DNA from: Blautia caecimuris | GTDB lineage: Bacteria; Bacillota; Clostridia; Lachnospirales; Lachnospiraceae | NCBI RefSeq assembly: GCF_024622975.1 | Contig: NZ_JANJZT010000018.1 | Location: 1-56,609, forward strand | Reading direction: 5' to 3' | Length of the DNA: 56,609 bases | Part shown: positions 33,907 to 43,839 of the stretch, piece after piece | Numbering within the stretch: the stretch's first letter is position 1 | Layout of the letters: every line of letters begins with the position of its first letter | The notes under the pieces: generated by a model | Databases searched by the model: none | What the model was told of the DNA's origin: nothing | Seen by the model: only the letters and a program-made list of their open reading frames with translations | Translations under genes and position numbers: made by a program

Positions 33907-35190
33907 ATGGAAAAATACAGTGAAATGAGCAGAGAACAGCTTCTTGCCCTGAAAAAAGAACTGGATCAGCAGTATGCAGACATTAAGGCACAGGGACTTG
34001 CCCTGGATATGTCCCGTGGTAAACCTGGAACAGATCAGCTTGATCTTTCCATGGGAATGATGCAGGTTCTTGCAGATGGCGCGGAGCTGAAATGTGAGAC
34101 AGGAGTGGACTGCCGTAACTACGGTGTGATCGACGGTATTCCGGAAGCAAAACGTCTTCTTGGAGAAATTTCCGAGGTGGATCCAGAACATATTATTATT
34201 TATGGAAACTCCAGCCTGAATGTCATGTTTGATTCCATTGCCCGTTCCATGACTCACGGGGTTATGGGAAATACTCCCTGGAGTAAGCTTGATAAAGTGA
34301 AATTCCTTTGTCCTGTGCCGGGGTATGACAGACATTTTAAGATCACAGAATTTTTTGGAATTGAAATGATCAATGTTCCCATGACTCCGGAAGGCCCGGA
34401 CATGGATATGGTAGAAAAGCTTGTCAGCGAAGATCCGGCTATCAAGGGTATCTGGTGCGTGCCGAAATACTCTAATCCTCAGGGCTATACTTATTCAGCA
34501 AGAACAGTCCAGAGATTTGCCAATCTGAAGCCGGCTGCTCCTGACTTCCGTATTTACTGGGACAATGCATACAGTGTACATCATCTTTATGATGAAGATC
34601 AGGATTTCCTTCTTGAGATCCTTACTGAGTGTGCAAAAGCCGGAAATCCGGATATTGTATATAAGTTTACTTCAACCTCCAAGATCAGTTTTCCGGGATC
34701 AGGTATTGCAGCAGTTGCCGCATCCAAGGCAAACCTTGAGGACTTCCGTAAATATATGCAGATTCAGACCATCGGTCACGACAAGCTGAATCAGCTCCGC
34801 CATGTAAGATTCTTTAAGAATCTGGAAGGCGTTCATGAACACATGAGAAAACATGCGAATATTATCCGTCCGAAATTTGAACTGGTGCTTGATATTCTGA
34901 ATAAAGAACTTGGAGGCCTTGGAATCGGACAGTGGACAACTCCAAAGGGAGGATATTTTATTTCCTTTGATTCCATGAAGGGCTGTGCAAAAAATATTGT
35001 GGCAAAGGCAAAAGAAGCCGGCGTTGTAATGACAGGAGCAGGAGCTACTTATCCATACGGAAAGGATCCGGAGGATTCCAATATCCGTATCGCGCCTACT
35101 TTCCCGTCTATGGAGGAGCTTGAAAAAGCAGCTTATGTATTTGTAGTATGTGTAAAACTGGCAAGTGTAGAAAAGCTGTTAGGAGAATAA
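33907..35190 (+). CDS. aminotransferase, class I/II fold (type Ic aspartate aminotransferase-like)
   Basis: A 427-aa PLP enzyme. It opens with MEKYSEMSREQLLALKKELD and the MSRGKPGTDQLDLS segment characteristic of the PF12897 group. It has PVPGYDRHF, PKYSNPQGYTYS, the WDNAYSVHHL Asp, and the PLP lysine in KFTSTSKISFPGSG. This group includes subgroup Ic aspartate aminotransferases, which convert aspartate and 2-oxoglutarate to oxaloacetate and glutamate. Substrate is inferred from family. It has its own promoter and stands at the head of the cell-wall gene run. Confidence 0.85.
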   Translation: MEKYSEMSREQLLALKKELDQQYADIKAQGLALDMSRGKPGTDQLDLSMGMMQVLADGAELKCETGVDCRNYGVIDGIPEAKRLLGEISEVDPEHIIIYGNSSLNVMFDSIARSMTHGVMGNTPWSKLDKVKFLCPVPGYDRHFKITEFFGIEMINVPMTPEGPDMDMVEKLVSEDPAIKGIWCVPKYSNPQGYTYSARTVQRFANLKPAAPDFRIYWDNAYSVHHLYDEDQDFLLEILTECAKAGNPDIVYKFTSTSKISFPGSGIAAVAASKANLEDFRKYMQIQTIGHDKLNQLRHVRFFKNLEGVHEHMRKHANIIRPKFELVLDILNKELGGLGIGQWTTPKGGYFISFDSMKGCAKNIVAKAKEAGVVMTGAGATYPYGKDPEDSNIRIAPTFPSMEELEKAAYVFVVCVKLASVEKLLGE

Positions 35191-35265
35191 GAGAGATTCC
35201 GATACTGTTTTTCAGCAAAAGACACATGTCAGGCAGCTTGTCCTGAGAAGCAGAAGGGAGACTGC

Positions 35266-36732
35266 ATGGAAGAAAAAATGAAAGAGCAGGAGCCTGTGAA
35301 GGAAAACGGTACAGAAGAAAAGATAAAAATGAGCACAGGCAGAAAACTGGTGGTCAGTCTGATCGCTGTGCTTCTGGTATTAACAGCAGCCGTCTACGGC
35401 TATGGAGTTTATTATTTTTCCGGACATTTCCTGCCGGGAACTCAGGTAAACGGATTTAACTGTTCCTATATGGATCAGGCAGAGACAGAAAAGCTCCTGG
35501 AGAAAAAAACACAGGCCTATGTTCTGGCAGTACGTACAAGAGGGAACGGTCAGGAGAGCATGTCGGCAGAGGAAATCGGTCTGGTATATAAGCCGGATGG
35601 AAGCGTAAAAAAACTGATGAATGACCAGAATCGTTTTCTGTGGTTTTTATCATTTGGACAGCACAGCGCTCTGGAGGTTCCGTCCTCTGTTTTCTATCAG
35701 GAGGAGCTTTTTGAGCAGAAATTCCAGAACCTTAAGTGCCTTCAGGACAATGTGCAGCCTGTGGATGCGTCTATAGAAGATACAGGAAATGAATTTGCCA
35801 TTGTTCCTGAGACAGAGGGGAATCTGGTAGATCAGGAAAAGCTTCGTGAAACAGTAATAAAGGCGCTGACTACAGGTGATCCGGTGGCAGATCTTGAAGA
35901 GGACGGATGCTATATCAATCCCCAGGTTTACGGAGATGATAAAAGGCTCATAAAGGACTGCAGTCAGATGAATGAGCTGACAGATGTTGTGATCACCTAT
36001 GATTTTGATGACCGCAAAGAAACTGTGGACCGGAATGTGATCCGTACTTTCCTTTCCAGAGACGAAAATGAAGATCTTGTTCTTGATAAAGAAAAGATCG
36101 CAGATTATGTAAAGACTCTTGGAGCCAAATATGATACTGTAGGTACAGAGAGAACCTTTGAGACTTATGATAACCGACAGATTTCAGTTTCCGGCGGTAA
36201 TTACGGATGGGTCATTGACCAGGAAAAAGAAGCTGAGGCGCTTTATCAGGAGATTATAAGTAAAAAAATTCAGGTTCGTAAGCCGGAATACAAACAAAGT
36301 GGAATGAGCCGCAACACCAATGATATCGGTTATACATATGTGGAGATCGATCTGCCGGCTCAGAGGCTGGTGGTATATCAGGACGGTACTCCTGTGGCAG
36401 ATACCGGGATCAGCGCAGGAAGCGGAACGGAAACTGGCGTTTACATGGTTGGAGAAATGAAATCTCCCGCAGAGGTCAACGGAGGGACTGTAAATTTCTG
36501 GATTCCCTACGAAGAAAATGCAGGAATTTTGGATAATCCCAATCTGACACAAAGTGATGTAGGCTTCTGGGAGGAAGGTATTCCCGCAGTCAGTGATTTT
36601 GGCTCAGGAGAAAGCAGTACAGACGGAGGCATATGGACAGATAACAGTGGTTATATTGAGATTCCGGGAGATATGGCGTCAGAGGTTTACCAGAATGTCA
36701 GATCCGGTATGCCGGTAGTGATTTATAAATAA
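35266..36732 (+). CDS. YkuD (L,D-transpeptidase)-like protein lacking the catalytic motif
   Basis: A 488-aa protein: short cytoplasmic tail, one membrane anchor (about 26-46, LVVSLIAVLLVLTAAVYGYG), a region with the PG_binding_4 look (about 60-330, including GTQVNGFNCSYMDQAE), and a C-terminal YkuD fold (about 355-488; YTYVEIDLPAQRLVVYQDG, TGVYMVGEM, NFWIPYEENAG). Where active enzymes have SHGCxN before the last helix, this one has NSGYIEIP (about 460-467), so the catalytic Cys and His are gone. There is no Cys anywhere after about residue 235. I infer a wall-binding or scaffolding role, supported by location next to ddl and murF. Confidence 0.8.
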   Translation: MEEKMKEQEPVKENGTEEKIKMSTGRKLVVSLIAVLLVLTAAVYGYGVYYFSGHFLPGTQVNGFNCSYMDQAETEKLLEKKTQAYVLAVRTRGNGQESMSAEEIGLVYKPDGSVKKLMNDQNRFLWFLSFGQHSALEVPSSVFYQEELFEQKFQNLKCLQDNVQPVDASIEDTGNEFAIVPETEGNLVDQEKLRETVIKALTTGDPVADLEEDGCYINPQVYGDDKRLIKDCSQMNELTDVVITYDFDDRKETVDRNVIRTFLSRDENEDLVLDKEKIADYVKTLGAKYDTVGTERTFETYDNRQISVSGGNYGWVIDQEKEAEALYQEIISKKIQVRKPEYKQSGMSRNTNDIGYTYVEIDLPAQRLVVYQDGTPVADTGISAGSGTETGVYMVGEMKSPAEVNGGTVNFWIPYEENAGILDNPNLTQSDVGFWEEGIPAVSDFGSGESSTDGGIWTDNSGYIEIPGDMASEVYQNVRSGMPVVIYK

Positions 36733-36744
36733 ACAGAATGAAAA

Positions 36745-36786
36745 TGCTGCAGAGATTCCGGCAGGGATTTTTGCAGCAGTTTTTAC
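36745..36786 (+). terminator. terminator before ddl
   Basis: TGCTGCA (36745-36751) pairs with TGCAGCA (36772-36778), and is followed by GTTTTTAC. The stem interior is partly unpaired, so it may act as an incomplete terminator. Confidence 0.55.
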
Positions 36787-36845
36787 ATTAAAAGTACCCG
36801 GAGAAGCTGTACAGACCAGACCTCCGGCAGTAAGGGAGAATAATT

Positions 36846-37880
36846 ATGAAGATTGTTGTTTTAGCAGGAGGAACAAGTACAGAAAGAGATGTTTCCATTG
36901 TATCAGGAACAGGGATCTGTAATGGACTGAGGGCAAAGGGACATCAGGCTATTCTTGTAGATGTTTTCTGCGGAGCGGAAACAGTTGACTGGGCAGACCC
37001 TTTTCCCCGGGAATATGATGTGGAAGCTGCCAGCGCATATATAAAAAGCTTTAATCCGCATATTGAGCAGCTGAAAAAGATGCGCAAGGATTTCTTTGGG
37101 CCAAATGTACTGGAATTGTGTAAGAAAGCAGATTTTGTGTTCCTCGGACTTCACGGAGCAAACGGTGAGGATGGAAGGATACAGGCCGCTTTTGACCTTA
37201 TGGGAATCAAATACACAGGAACCGGATATCTCAGCAGTGCTATGGCCATGGACAAAGGTGTGACCAAGTGGATGTTCCAGATGAAGGGAGTACCTGTTCC
37301 GGGCGGAGTGACCATGAAGCGGCACACACGAAAAGAAGATCTGGCAGAGCTGGGTCTTGCCTTTCCTGTTGTTGTAAAAACATGCTGCGGCGGTTCCAGT
37401 ATCGGCGTTTATATTGTAAAAGACCAGGAAGAATATATGAAAGCTCTGGATGCAGCTTTTGTCTATGAGGAAGAGGTTGTAGTAGAGGAATTTATTCAGG
37501 GTACAGAATATACAGTAGCTGTGGTGGATGGAAAAGCTTATCCGGTTGTTCAGATCGTACCCTGTCAGGGATTTTATGATTATGAAAACAAATATAAACC
37601 AGGGGCAGTAAAGGAAACCTGTCCGGCTCCCATTTCTTCAGAGCTTACCAGACGCCTTCAGGACTATGCGGTTCAGGGATACCGGGCTCTTGGACTGGAA
37701 AGCTATGCAAGACTTGATTTTATTGTTACAGATGATGAAAAAATCTACTGTCTGGAAGCAAATACACTTCCGGGAATGACTCCTACCAGTCTGATCCCTC
37801 AGGAGGCAGCAGTTCTTGGCATGGATTATCCTACGTTATGTGAGGAACTGATCCGGGTATCTGAGAAAAAATATAAATAA
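36846..37880 (+). CDS. ddl: D-alanine--D-alanine ligase
   Basis: A 344-aa ATP-grasp enzyme that joins two D-Ala for peptidoglycan precursors. N-terminal KIVVLAGGTSTERDVSIVSG holds the typical Glu/Ser, with LGLHGANGEDGRIQ and KTCCGGSSIGVYIV (glycine-rich loop) and the C-terminal metal-binding LEANTLPGMTPTSLIP. The last motifs match Ddl closely. AGGGAG precedes the ATG. MurF, the next enzyme in the pathway, follows 45 bp downstream. Confidence 0.95.
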   Translation: MKIVVLAGGTSTERDVSIVSGTGICNGLRAKGHQAILVDVFCGAETVDWADPFPREYDVEAASAYIKSFNPHIEQLKKMRKDFFGPNVLELCKKADFVFLGLHGANGEDGRIQAAFDLMGIKYTGTGYLSSAMAMDKGVTKWMFQMKGVPVPGGVTMKRHTRKEDLAELGLAFPVVVKTCCGGSSIGVYIVKDQEEYMKALDAAFVYEEEVVVEEFIQGTEYTVAVVDGKAYPVVQIVPCQGFYDYENKYKPGAVKETCPAPISSELTRRLQDYAVQGYRALGLESYARLDFIVTDDEKIYCLEANTLPGMTPTSLIPQEAAVLGMDYPTLCEELIRVSEKKYK

Positions 37881-37925
37881 GAATTTCCGGGAAATCTTTT
37901 ATCCGGAAGGTAAGGAACAGATATT

Positions 37926-39296
37926 ATGAAAAATCTTACATTAAGAAATATAACAAAGGTATGCGGCGGTACTTACCATGGACCGGAAGAGCTTCTGGAC
38001 CGGGAAGTGACGTCTGTGACCACGGACAGCAGAAAAGCGGAAACAGGAGCTCTTTTTGTTCCCATTGTGGGAGAGAGGGTGGATGCTCACAGGTTTATTC
38101 CGGATGTAATGGAAAAGGGCTGTCTTGCAACCCTTTCTGAGAGACTGCAGGAAGGGGCAGATTACGCTTATATCCATATAGAATCTTCGCTTCAGGCAGT
38201 AAAGGATATTGCAGAATTTTATCTGGAGCAGCTTCAGATTCCTGTTGTGGGAATTACCGGAAGTGTGGGAAAAACAAGTACAAAAGAAGTTATTGCCTCT
38301 GTTCTGAAGGAAAAGTACAGAACATTGAAAACCCAGGGGAATTTTAATAATGAGCTGGGGCTTCCTCTTACTGTATTCCGACTGAGAGATGAGGATGAGA
38401 TCGCAGTTCTGGAAATGGGAATCAGTGATTTTGGCGAAATGACCAGACTTGCAAAAATTGCAAAGCCGGAAACCTGTGTCATTACAAATATCGGAACCTG
38501 CCATCTGGAAAATCTTGGAGACAGAGACGGAGTTCTGAAGGCAAAAACAGAGATCTTTTCTTCTATGAAGCCTGACGGAAATATCATTCTTAACGGCGAT
38601 GATGACAAGCTTGGCACAGTAAAAGAATATCATGGAATCCGTCCGGTATTTTTCGGTTTAAATAAAAAGTATGATGTATATGCGGATGAAATTCAGAGTC
38701 TGGGTCTGAAAGGAATGTCCTGCAGGATCCATATGGGAGAGCAGAGCTTTTCTGTACTTGTACCGATGCCGGGAATCCATATGGTATATAATGCTCTTGC
38801 AGCAGCGGCGATCGGAAAAATTTATGGTCTGACAGCAGAGGAGATCAGGAGAGGGATTGAAAGTCTGGAGCCCATCAGCGGCCGTTTCCGAATGATCGAA
38901 ACAGACAAGCTTCTGATCGTAGATGACTGCTATAATGCAAATCCCATGTCCATGAAGGCGTCTCTGGACGTTCTGAAGGACGGAGCCGGCAGGAGGGTTG
39001 CCATTCTGGGAGATATGGGAGAGCTTGGAGAAAATGAGGTTCAGCTTCATCAGGAAGTAGGAGCTCATGCGGCATCCTGCGGAATTGACAAATGTATTTG
39101 CGTAGGAGAGCTTTCTGCACATATGGCAGAGGCGGCAAAGAAAACAGATCCTGATTTTGATATCTGCCATATCAGAACCCGCGAGGAGCTTCTGCAACAT
39201 TTAGGTGATTACATACAGCCCGGAGATACGGTTCTGGTAAAGGCATCCCATTTTATGAAATTTGAGGATGTGGTTCAGACACTGGAAAAACTGTAG
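37926..39296 (+). CDS. murF: UDP-N-acetylmuramoyl-tripeptide--D-alanyl-D-alanine ligase
   Basis: A 456-aa Mur ligase adding D-Ala-D-Ala to the UDP-MurNAc-tripeptide in the cytoplasm. It has the N-terminal UDP-binding domain (VTTDSRKAETGALFVPI), the ATP loop GITGSVGKTSTKE (about 110-122), the central VTNIGTCHLENLG and the LIVDDCYNANPMSMKASL motif that is diagnostic of MurF, and the C-terminal Rossmann domain (RRVAILGDMGELG). It uses the product of ddl directly upstream. Confidence 0.96.
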   Translation: MKNLTLRNITKVCGGTYHGPEELLDREVTSVTTDSRKAETGALFVPIVGERVDAHRFIPDVMEKGCLATLSERLQEGADYAYIHIESSLQAVKDIAEFYLEQLQIPVVGITGSVGKTSTKEVIASVLKEKYRTLKTQGNFNNELGLPLTVFRLRDEDEIAVLEMGISDFGEMTRLAKIAKPETCVITNIGTCHLENLGDRDGVLKAKTEIFSSMKPDGNIILNGDDDKLGTVKEYHGIRPVFFGLNKKYDVYADEIQSLGLKGMSCRIHMGEQSFSVLVPMPGIHMVYNALAAAAIGKIYGLTAEEIRRGIESLEPISGRFRMIETDKLLIVDDCYNANPMSMKASLDVLKDGAGRRVAILGDMGELGENEVQLHQEVGAHAASCGIDKCICVGELSAHMAEAAKKTDPDFDICHIRTREELLQHLGDYIQPGDTVLVKASHFMKFEDVVQTLEKL

Positions 39297-39428
39297 AAAC
39301 CAGGGAGAATTTGACGAACGATTTTTGTTCCCTCTTTGACTTTCAGGGTGTAAAATGAAAGGCATAAGCCGGCTGGAGAGATGCTTCAGAATCTGGCTGG
39401 CCGGAATATGAAAATCAAGGAGGGAATC

Positions 39429-40049
39429 ATGCTGGAACGAATTATGGATCTGCATCTTCTGCTCTATACCATGACTGCGCTGGGCGCACTGGGAGCAGTG
39501 GGAATGCTGGCCGTACACCTTACCTACAGAAGAGCCATGCGAAAAACAAAAGCAGTGATGAACCTGAAAGAAAAATGGCTGAACCTCTGGAAGACCAGGG
39601 ACAGGCTTCTCAACAGGATGAATCTTCTTGTGTGGGGACCGTCGCTTCTTTCAGCGGGGTGCCTGGGACTGGCTCTTTTTTTAGCCACCAGGCTAGAACT
39701 TAAGGACGGCCTTTCTATGCAGTATCTTTATATCGGAACAGCAGTACCTGTGATACTGCTTCTTTTAAGACAGGCCCTTGATTTTACTTACAGAGAAGAT
39801 CTTGTTATGAATTCTCTAGCAGACTATATTCTGCAGGCCCGGGCAAAGAAGGAAGAAGCTGCTGCATCCAGGAGAGCATCAGAAACAGTGGTATGCGAGA
39901 AGCAGGATCCTGCGTTCCAGGAGGAAATGGTAGAAAAGATCACTGCAAGCATCCGGCAGACGGCGGCTACGGGAAGTCATTTCAGCAAAATGCTGAGTCC
40001 GGAAGAAGAGGAAATTATGAGGGAGATCATCAGAGAGTTTATGAACTGA
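39429..40049 (+). CDS. conserved membrane protein, unknown function
   Basis: A 206-aa protein with a membrane segment near the N-terminus (about 8-30, LLYTMTALGALGAVGMLAVHL), a polar stretch, two further segments (LLVWGPSLLSAGCLGLALFL; YLYIGTAVPVILLLL) and a charged cytoplasmic C-terminus (KKEEAAASRRASETV...EEEIMREIIREFMN). AAGGAGGG precedes ATG 39429. I do not recognise it. Its position between murF and pgi gives no clear clue. Confidence 0.6.
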   Translation: MLERIMDLHLLLYTMTALGALGAVGMLAVHLTYRRAMRKTKAVMNLKEKWLNLWKTRDRLLNRMNLLVWGPSLLSAGCLGLALFLATRLELKDGLSMQYLYIGTAVPVILLLLRQALDFTYREDLVMNSLADYILQARAKKEEAAASRRASETVVCEKQDPAFQEEMVEKITASIRQTAATGSHFSKMLSPEEEEIMREIIREFMN

Positions 40050-40114
40050 TACAGTTCAGAAATCAGCTGCTGTTTCCAAGGCGTTGGTTTTTATACTTTG
40101 TTAGGATCTCCTTC

Positions 40115-40143
40115 TTGTAGAAAAGGCAAGTTTTTGCTATACT
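40115..40143 (+). promoter_or_regulatory. promoter upstream of pgi
   Basis: TTGTAG (40115-40120), 17 bp, TATACT (40138-40143). It is 103 bp from the pgi start codon. Confidence 0.55.
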
Positions 40144-40246
40144 TAGCGTGGACAGCATCAGGAAGAGATGCTGAAGAAAATTCAGATATACCGATCCGTT
40201 TCTGTATAAGAAATACGGATTGAAAATAGTAAAAGGAGTGAGAGCC

Positions 40247-41593
40247 ATGAGCAAAGTAACATTTGATTATTCAAAAGCAGGCTGTTTTATCGCAGATCAT
40301 GAAGTCGAGGCAATGAAGCCACTGGCAGAGGCAGCGGCAAAAACCCTGACAGAAAAGACAGGTGCAGGAAATGATTTCCTTGGCTGGATCGACCTTCCGG
40401 TTGATTATGATAAAGAAGAATTTGCCCGTATTAAAGCAGCAGCTAAGAAGATTCAGGAAGATTCAGAGGTTCTTCTTGTAATCGGTATTGGAGGTTCCTA
40501 TCTGGGAGCCAGAGCAGCAATTGAGTTTCTGAGACATGGTTTTTATAATAATGTTTCCAGAGAAATCCGCAAAACACCGGAGATCTACTATGTTGGAAAC
40601 AGTATCAGCAGCAGCTATATCCAGGGGCTTATTGACGTAGTGGGAGACAGAGATTTCTCTATTAACATGATTTCTAAATCCGGTACTACTACAGAGCCTG
40701 CCATTGCTTTCCGCGTATTTAAGGAAATCCTTGAAAAGAAATACGGAAAAGAGGGCGCTGCAAAGAGAATCTATGCAACAACAGACAAGGCTCGCGGAGC
40801 CCTGAAAAAGGTTGCAGATGAAGAAGGATATGAAGAGTTTGTTGTTCCGGATGATGTAGGAGGACGATATTCTGTACTTACAGCCGTAGGACTTCTTCCG
40901 ATCGCAGTAAGCGGAGCTGACATTGATAAGCTGATGGAAGGAGCTGCTTCCGGACGGGAGATCGCGCTTAACAATGCCTTTGAGGATAATGACGCGCTGA
41001 AATATGCTGCAATCCGTAACATTCTTCTTCGCAAGGGAAAAACTGTAGAGGTTCTGGCAAATTACGAACCAAGCCTTCACTATATCAATGAGTGGTGGAA
41101 ACAGCTTTACGGAGAGAGTGAAGGAAAAGATCAGAAAGGTATTTTCCCGGCAGCAGTAGATCTGACAACAGACCTTCATTCTATGGGTCAGTTTATCCAG
41201 GATGGAAACCGTATCCTGTTTGAGACAGTTATGAATGTAGAAAAATCCAGCGCAGAGCTTGTTCTCGGAGAAGAAGCAGTGGATCTGGATGGACTGAACT
41301 ATCTGGCAGGAAAAACGGTCGACTTTGTTAATAAAAGCGCAATGAACGGAACAATCCTTGCTCATACAGACGGACAGGTTCCGAACCTGAGAGTTGATAT
41401 TCCGGAGCAGAACGAGTTCTATCTGGGACAGTTATTCTATTTCTTTGAGTTTGCATGTGGCGTCAGCGGATATCTTCTTGGAGTAAATCCGTTTAACCAG
41501 CCGGGAGTTGAAAGCTATAAGAAGAATATGTTCGCTCTTCTTGGCAAGCCGGGCTATGAAAAAGAAAGAGAAGAGCTCCTTAAAAGACTCTGA
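40247..41593 (+). CDS. pgi: glucose-6-phosphate isomerase
   Basis: A 448-aa glycolytic enzyme interconverting glucose-6-phosphate and fructose-6-phosphate. SIS folds are visible with [31 protein letters not shown] (phosphate-binding serines), [16 protein letters not shown], and the C-terminal [18 protein letters not shown]. It has the length typical of Gram-positive Pgi. AAAGGAG lies 9 bp before ATG 40247; the upstream in-frame ATG (40220) lacks one. Confidence 0.96.
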   Translation: MSKVTFDYSKAGCFIADHEVEAMKPLAEAAAKTLTEKTGAGNDFLGWIDLPVDYDKEEFARIKAAAKKIQEDSEVLLVIGIGGSYLGARAAIEFLRHGFYNNVSREIRKTPEIYYVGNSISSSYIQGLIDVVGDRDFSINMISKSGTTTEPAIAFRVFKEILEKKYGKEGAAKRIYATTDKARGALKKVADEEGYEEFVVPDDVGGRYSVLTAVGLLPIAVSGADIDKLMEGAASGREIALNNAFEDNDALKYAAIRNILLRKGKTVEVLANYEPSLHYINEWWKQLYGESEGKDQKGIFPAAVDLTTDLHSMGQFIQDGNRILFETVMNVEKSSAELVLGEEAVDLDGLNYLAGKTVDFVNKSAMNGTILAHTDGQVPNLRVDIPEQNEFYLGQLFYFFEFACGVSGYLLGVNPFNQPGVESYKKNMFALLGKPGYEKEREELLKRL

Positions 41594-41599
41594 TACTTT

Positions 41600-42562
41600 A
41601 TGAAAATTATTTTTCTTGAGGGAGAAAATCTGGGTGAGGACATGGTCTTCACCCCTTTTCTTCATCTTGGGGAAGTTACAATTTATCCATCCACTTCAGA
41701 GAAGGAGATGCCTGAACGGGTAAAGGATGCGGATATTATTGTGGCGAACAAGCTTCCCATGTGTGAGGAAACTCTCAAAGACGCAAAAAATCTGAAACTG
41801 GTTTGTCTGACAGCAACAGGAATCAATAATCTGGATGGAGAATATCTGAAAAAACGCGGCATTCATGCCTGTAATGTAGCCGGTTATTCCACAGATGCGG
41901 TTGCCCAGCATACTTTTGCCCTGTTTTTTTATCTGTGGGAAAAACTTAGCTTTTATGACGACTATGTAAAATCAGGCGCTTATATAAAAAATCGCAATTT
42001 TTCGTATTTTTCCCAGCGTTTTTATGAACTCAGCGGAAAAACATGGGGAATCATCGGAATGGGAGCTATTGGGCAAAAGGTTGCGGACATTGCGGAAGCT
42101 TTTGGCTGTAAAGTGATCTGTTATTCTGCATCCGGAAGAAAATACCAGCTGACCTCTGACAGGAAACAGGTGGATTTTGACACAATATTACAGGAGTCGG
42201 ATGTTCTGTCAATCCATGCGCCGTTAAACAGCCAGACAGAAAATCTTATTGATCTTCAGGCGCTGAAAAAAATGAAACCTACATCGGTTCTCATTAATGT
42301 GGCAAGAGGTCCTATTGTAAATCAGGAGGATCTTTATACTGCGCTTACACAAAATATGATTGCCGGAGCGGGGCTTGACGTACTGAAACAGGAACCTATG
42401 GCAGAAGATAACCCTCTTATTAAGATTCAGGACAGCAAAAAACTTCTGATCACACCTCATATAGCATGGGCGCCTGTGGAAACAAGATTCCGATGCAGAG
42501 ATGAGGTAGTAAAAAATATAGAAGCATTTCTGGCCGGAGAGGACAGAAACAGGGTTTACTGA
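41600..42562 (+). CDS. D-2-hydroxyacid dehydrogenase (NAD-dependent)
   Basis: A 320-aa dehydrogenase with the Rossmann motif GIIGMGAIGQKVADIAEAFG and the catalytic triad context: Arg in NVARGPIV, Glu in LKQEPMAEDNPL and His in ITPHIAWAP. Members reduce hydroxypyruvate, glyoxylate or related 2-oxoacids; the specific substrate is unknown. It begins 7 bp after pgi with no ribosome site of its own visible beyond weak GA-rich bases, so it is probably co-transcribed. Confidence 0.9.
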   Translation: MKIIFLEGENLGEDMVFTPFLHLGEVTIYPSTSEKEMPERVKDADIIVANKLPMCEETLKDAKNLKLVCLTATGINNLDGEYLKKRGIHACNVAGYSTDAVAQHTFALFFYLWEKLSFYDDYVKSGAYIKNRNFSYFSQRFYELSGKTWGIIGMGAIGQKVADIAEAFGCKVICYSASGRKYQLTSDRKQVDFDTILQESDVLSIHAPLNSQTENLIDLQALKKMKPTSVLINVARGPIVNQEDLYTALTQNMIAGAGLDVLKQEPMAEDNPLIKIQDSKKLLITPHIAWAPVETRFRCRDEVVKNIEAFLAGEDRNRVY

Positions 42563-42563
42563 T

Positions 42564-42942
42564 ATGAATAAAAAACGAATTACGTGGATTGAACTGCTGC
42601 GCATAGTAGCCTGTATCGCAGTGATCGGCCTTCATGAAGGTTCTCAGCATTTCAGGGATATTCCCATAGACACCTTTACCTGGAAAGTATCAAATTTTTT
42701 CCATGGCATTAACCGGTTCGCGGTAGCTGGTTTTATTATGATCAGCGGAAGTCTGTATCTTTGGAATTTACCTGATCCATGCGCTGGTGCGTGATCTTCT
42801 TCACAGAAACGGCATTGACAGTATGATGATGAGCAACACGATCATTGCAATTCCCATTGTTATATTTCTGATTTTTATAATAAGCTGGATCGCAGCAGCC
42901 TTACTTAGGAAAATTCCCTTTGTAAAAAGGTGGCTGATGTAG
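42564..42942 (+). pseudogene. acyltransferase-3 family gene with internal deletion
   Basis: The N-terminal 68 codons (RITWIELLRIVACIAVIGLH, FAVAGFIMISGSLYL) match membrane acyltransferases of the OafA/WecH type. The frame then breaks near 42765, and the other frame carries the family C-terminus (GIYLIHALVRDLLHR...IAAALLRKIPFVKRWLM). About 200 residues of the middle are missing, and the junction is out of frame. It is a deletion remnant, not a functional enzyme. Confidence 0.75.
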
Positions 42943-42969
42943 AAAAATGTCATTAGGAGAAAACTTGAT

Positions 42970-43839
42970 ATGAAAGACAAAAGAGAAAAAAGAAAGAACC
43001 GGATGAAGGCACTGAGACAGGCAGTGAATATGGAACTGAAGGAGCACAGAAGTACCTTTATTGTATTTTCTATACTGAGGATTCTTGTAATTGTGTGTAT
43101 GGTGCGTCAGATTTTTCTGCACAATTATGAGAGCTTCTTCCTCAGTGTACTGACGCTGCTTCTTTTGTATATTCCAAGCTGGCTTCAGGTAAAGCTGAGG
43201 ATAGAGATACCGATAGGACTGGAAATTTCTATTTTGTGCTTTATTTTTGCTGCGGAGATCCTGGGGGAGATTAATGCTTTTTATATTGTAATCCCCGGAT
43301 GGGACACCATTCTTCATACGCTGAACGGCTTTTTGTGTGCGGCTGTGGGTTTTTCCCTGGTCTTATTATTAAATGATAATGAAAAACTGACCTTTGACCT
43401 GTCGCCCTTTTTTCTGGCGCTGGTAGCATTCTGCTTTTCCATGACTGTAGGCGTAATGTGGGAATTCTTTGAGTTTGGAGTGGACCGGTTCCTGAATTTT
43501 GATATGCAAAAGGATACCATTGTAAATATGGTAAGCAGTGTTATGCTGGATCCGGCAAAAGCCAATCACTCAATTGCTGTCAGGGAAATCGCGGACGTAA
43601 TTCTGGTTCATGGAGATGGGACACAGCAGGCGCTGGGACTTGGAGGATATCTGGATATAGGGCTTTATGACACTATGAAGGACCTTTTTGTGAATTTTAT
43701 AGGAGCTGTGGTATTCTCAGTGATCGGTTTCGTTTATGCAAGAGGAAGAGGAAAACGCAGTGTGATTTCCCTTTTTGTTCCCCGCAAAAAAGCAAAGGAC
43801 AGAGATTATCTGTCCATTACCAACAAAAAACTAAAATGA
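42970..43839 (+). CDS. membrane protein, DUF2238/YjdF-like
   Basis: A 289-aa protein with a basic N-terminus and six or more membrane helices. WDTILHTLNGFLCAAVGFSL and VGVMWEFFEFGVDRFL carry the WDxxLH and GxxWExxE signatures that I associate with the DUF2238/YjdF family; function unknown. Residues about 195-215 form a soluble loop (NHSIAVREIADVILVHGDG). The C-terminus is basic (KKAKDRDYLSITNKKLK). AGGAG precedes the ATG weakly. Confidence 0.65.
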   Translation: MKDKREKRKNRMKALRQAVNMELKEHRSTFIVFSILRILVIVCMVRQIFLHNYESFFLSVLTLLLLYIPSWLQVKLRIEIPIGLEISILCFIFAAEILGEINAFYIVIPGWDTILHTLNGFLCAAVGFSLVLLLNDNEKLTFDLSPFFLALVAFCFSMTVGVMWEFFEFGVDRFLNFDMQKDTIVNMVSSVMLDPAKANHSIAVREIADVILVHGDGTQQALGLGGYLDIGLYDTMKDLFVNFIGAVVFSVIGFVYARGRGKRSVISLFVPRKKAKDRDYLSITNKKLK

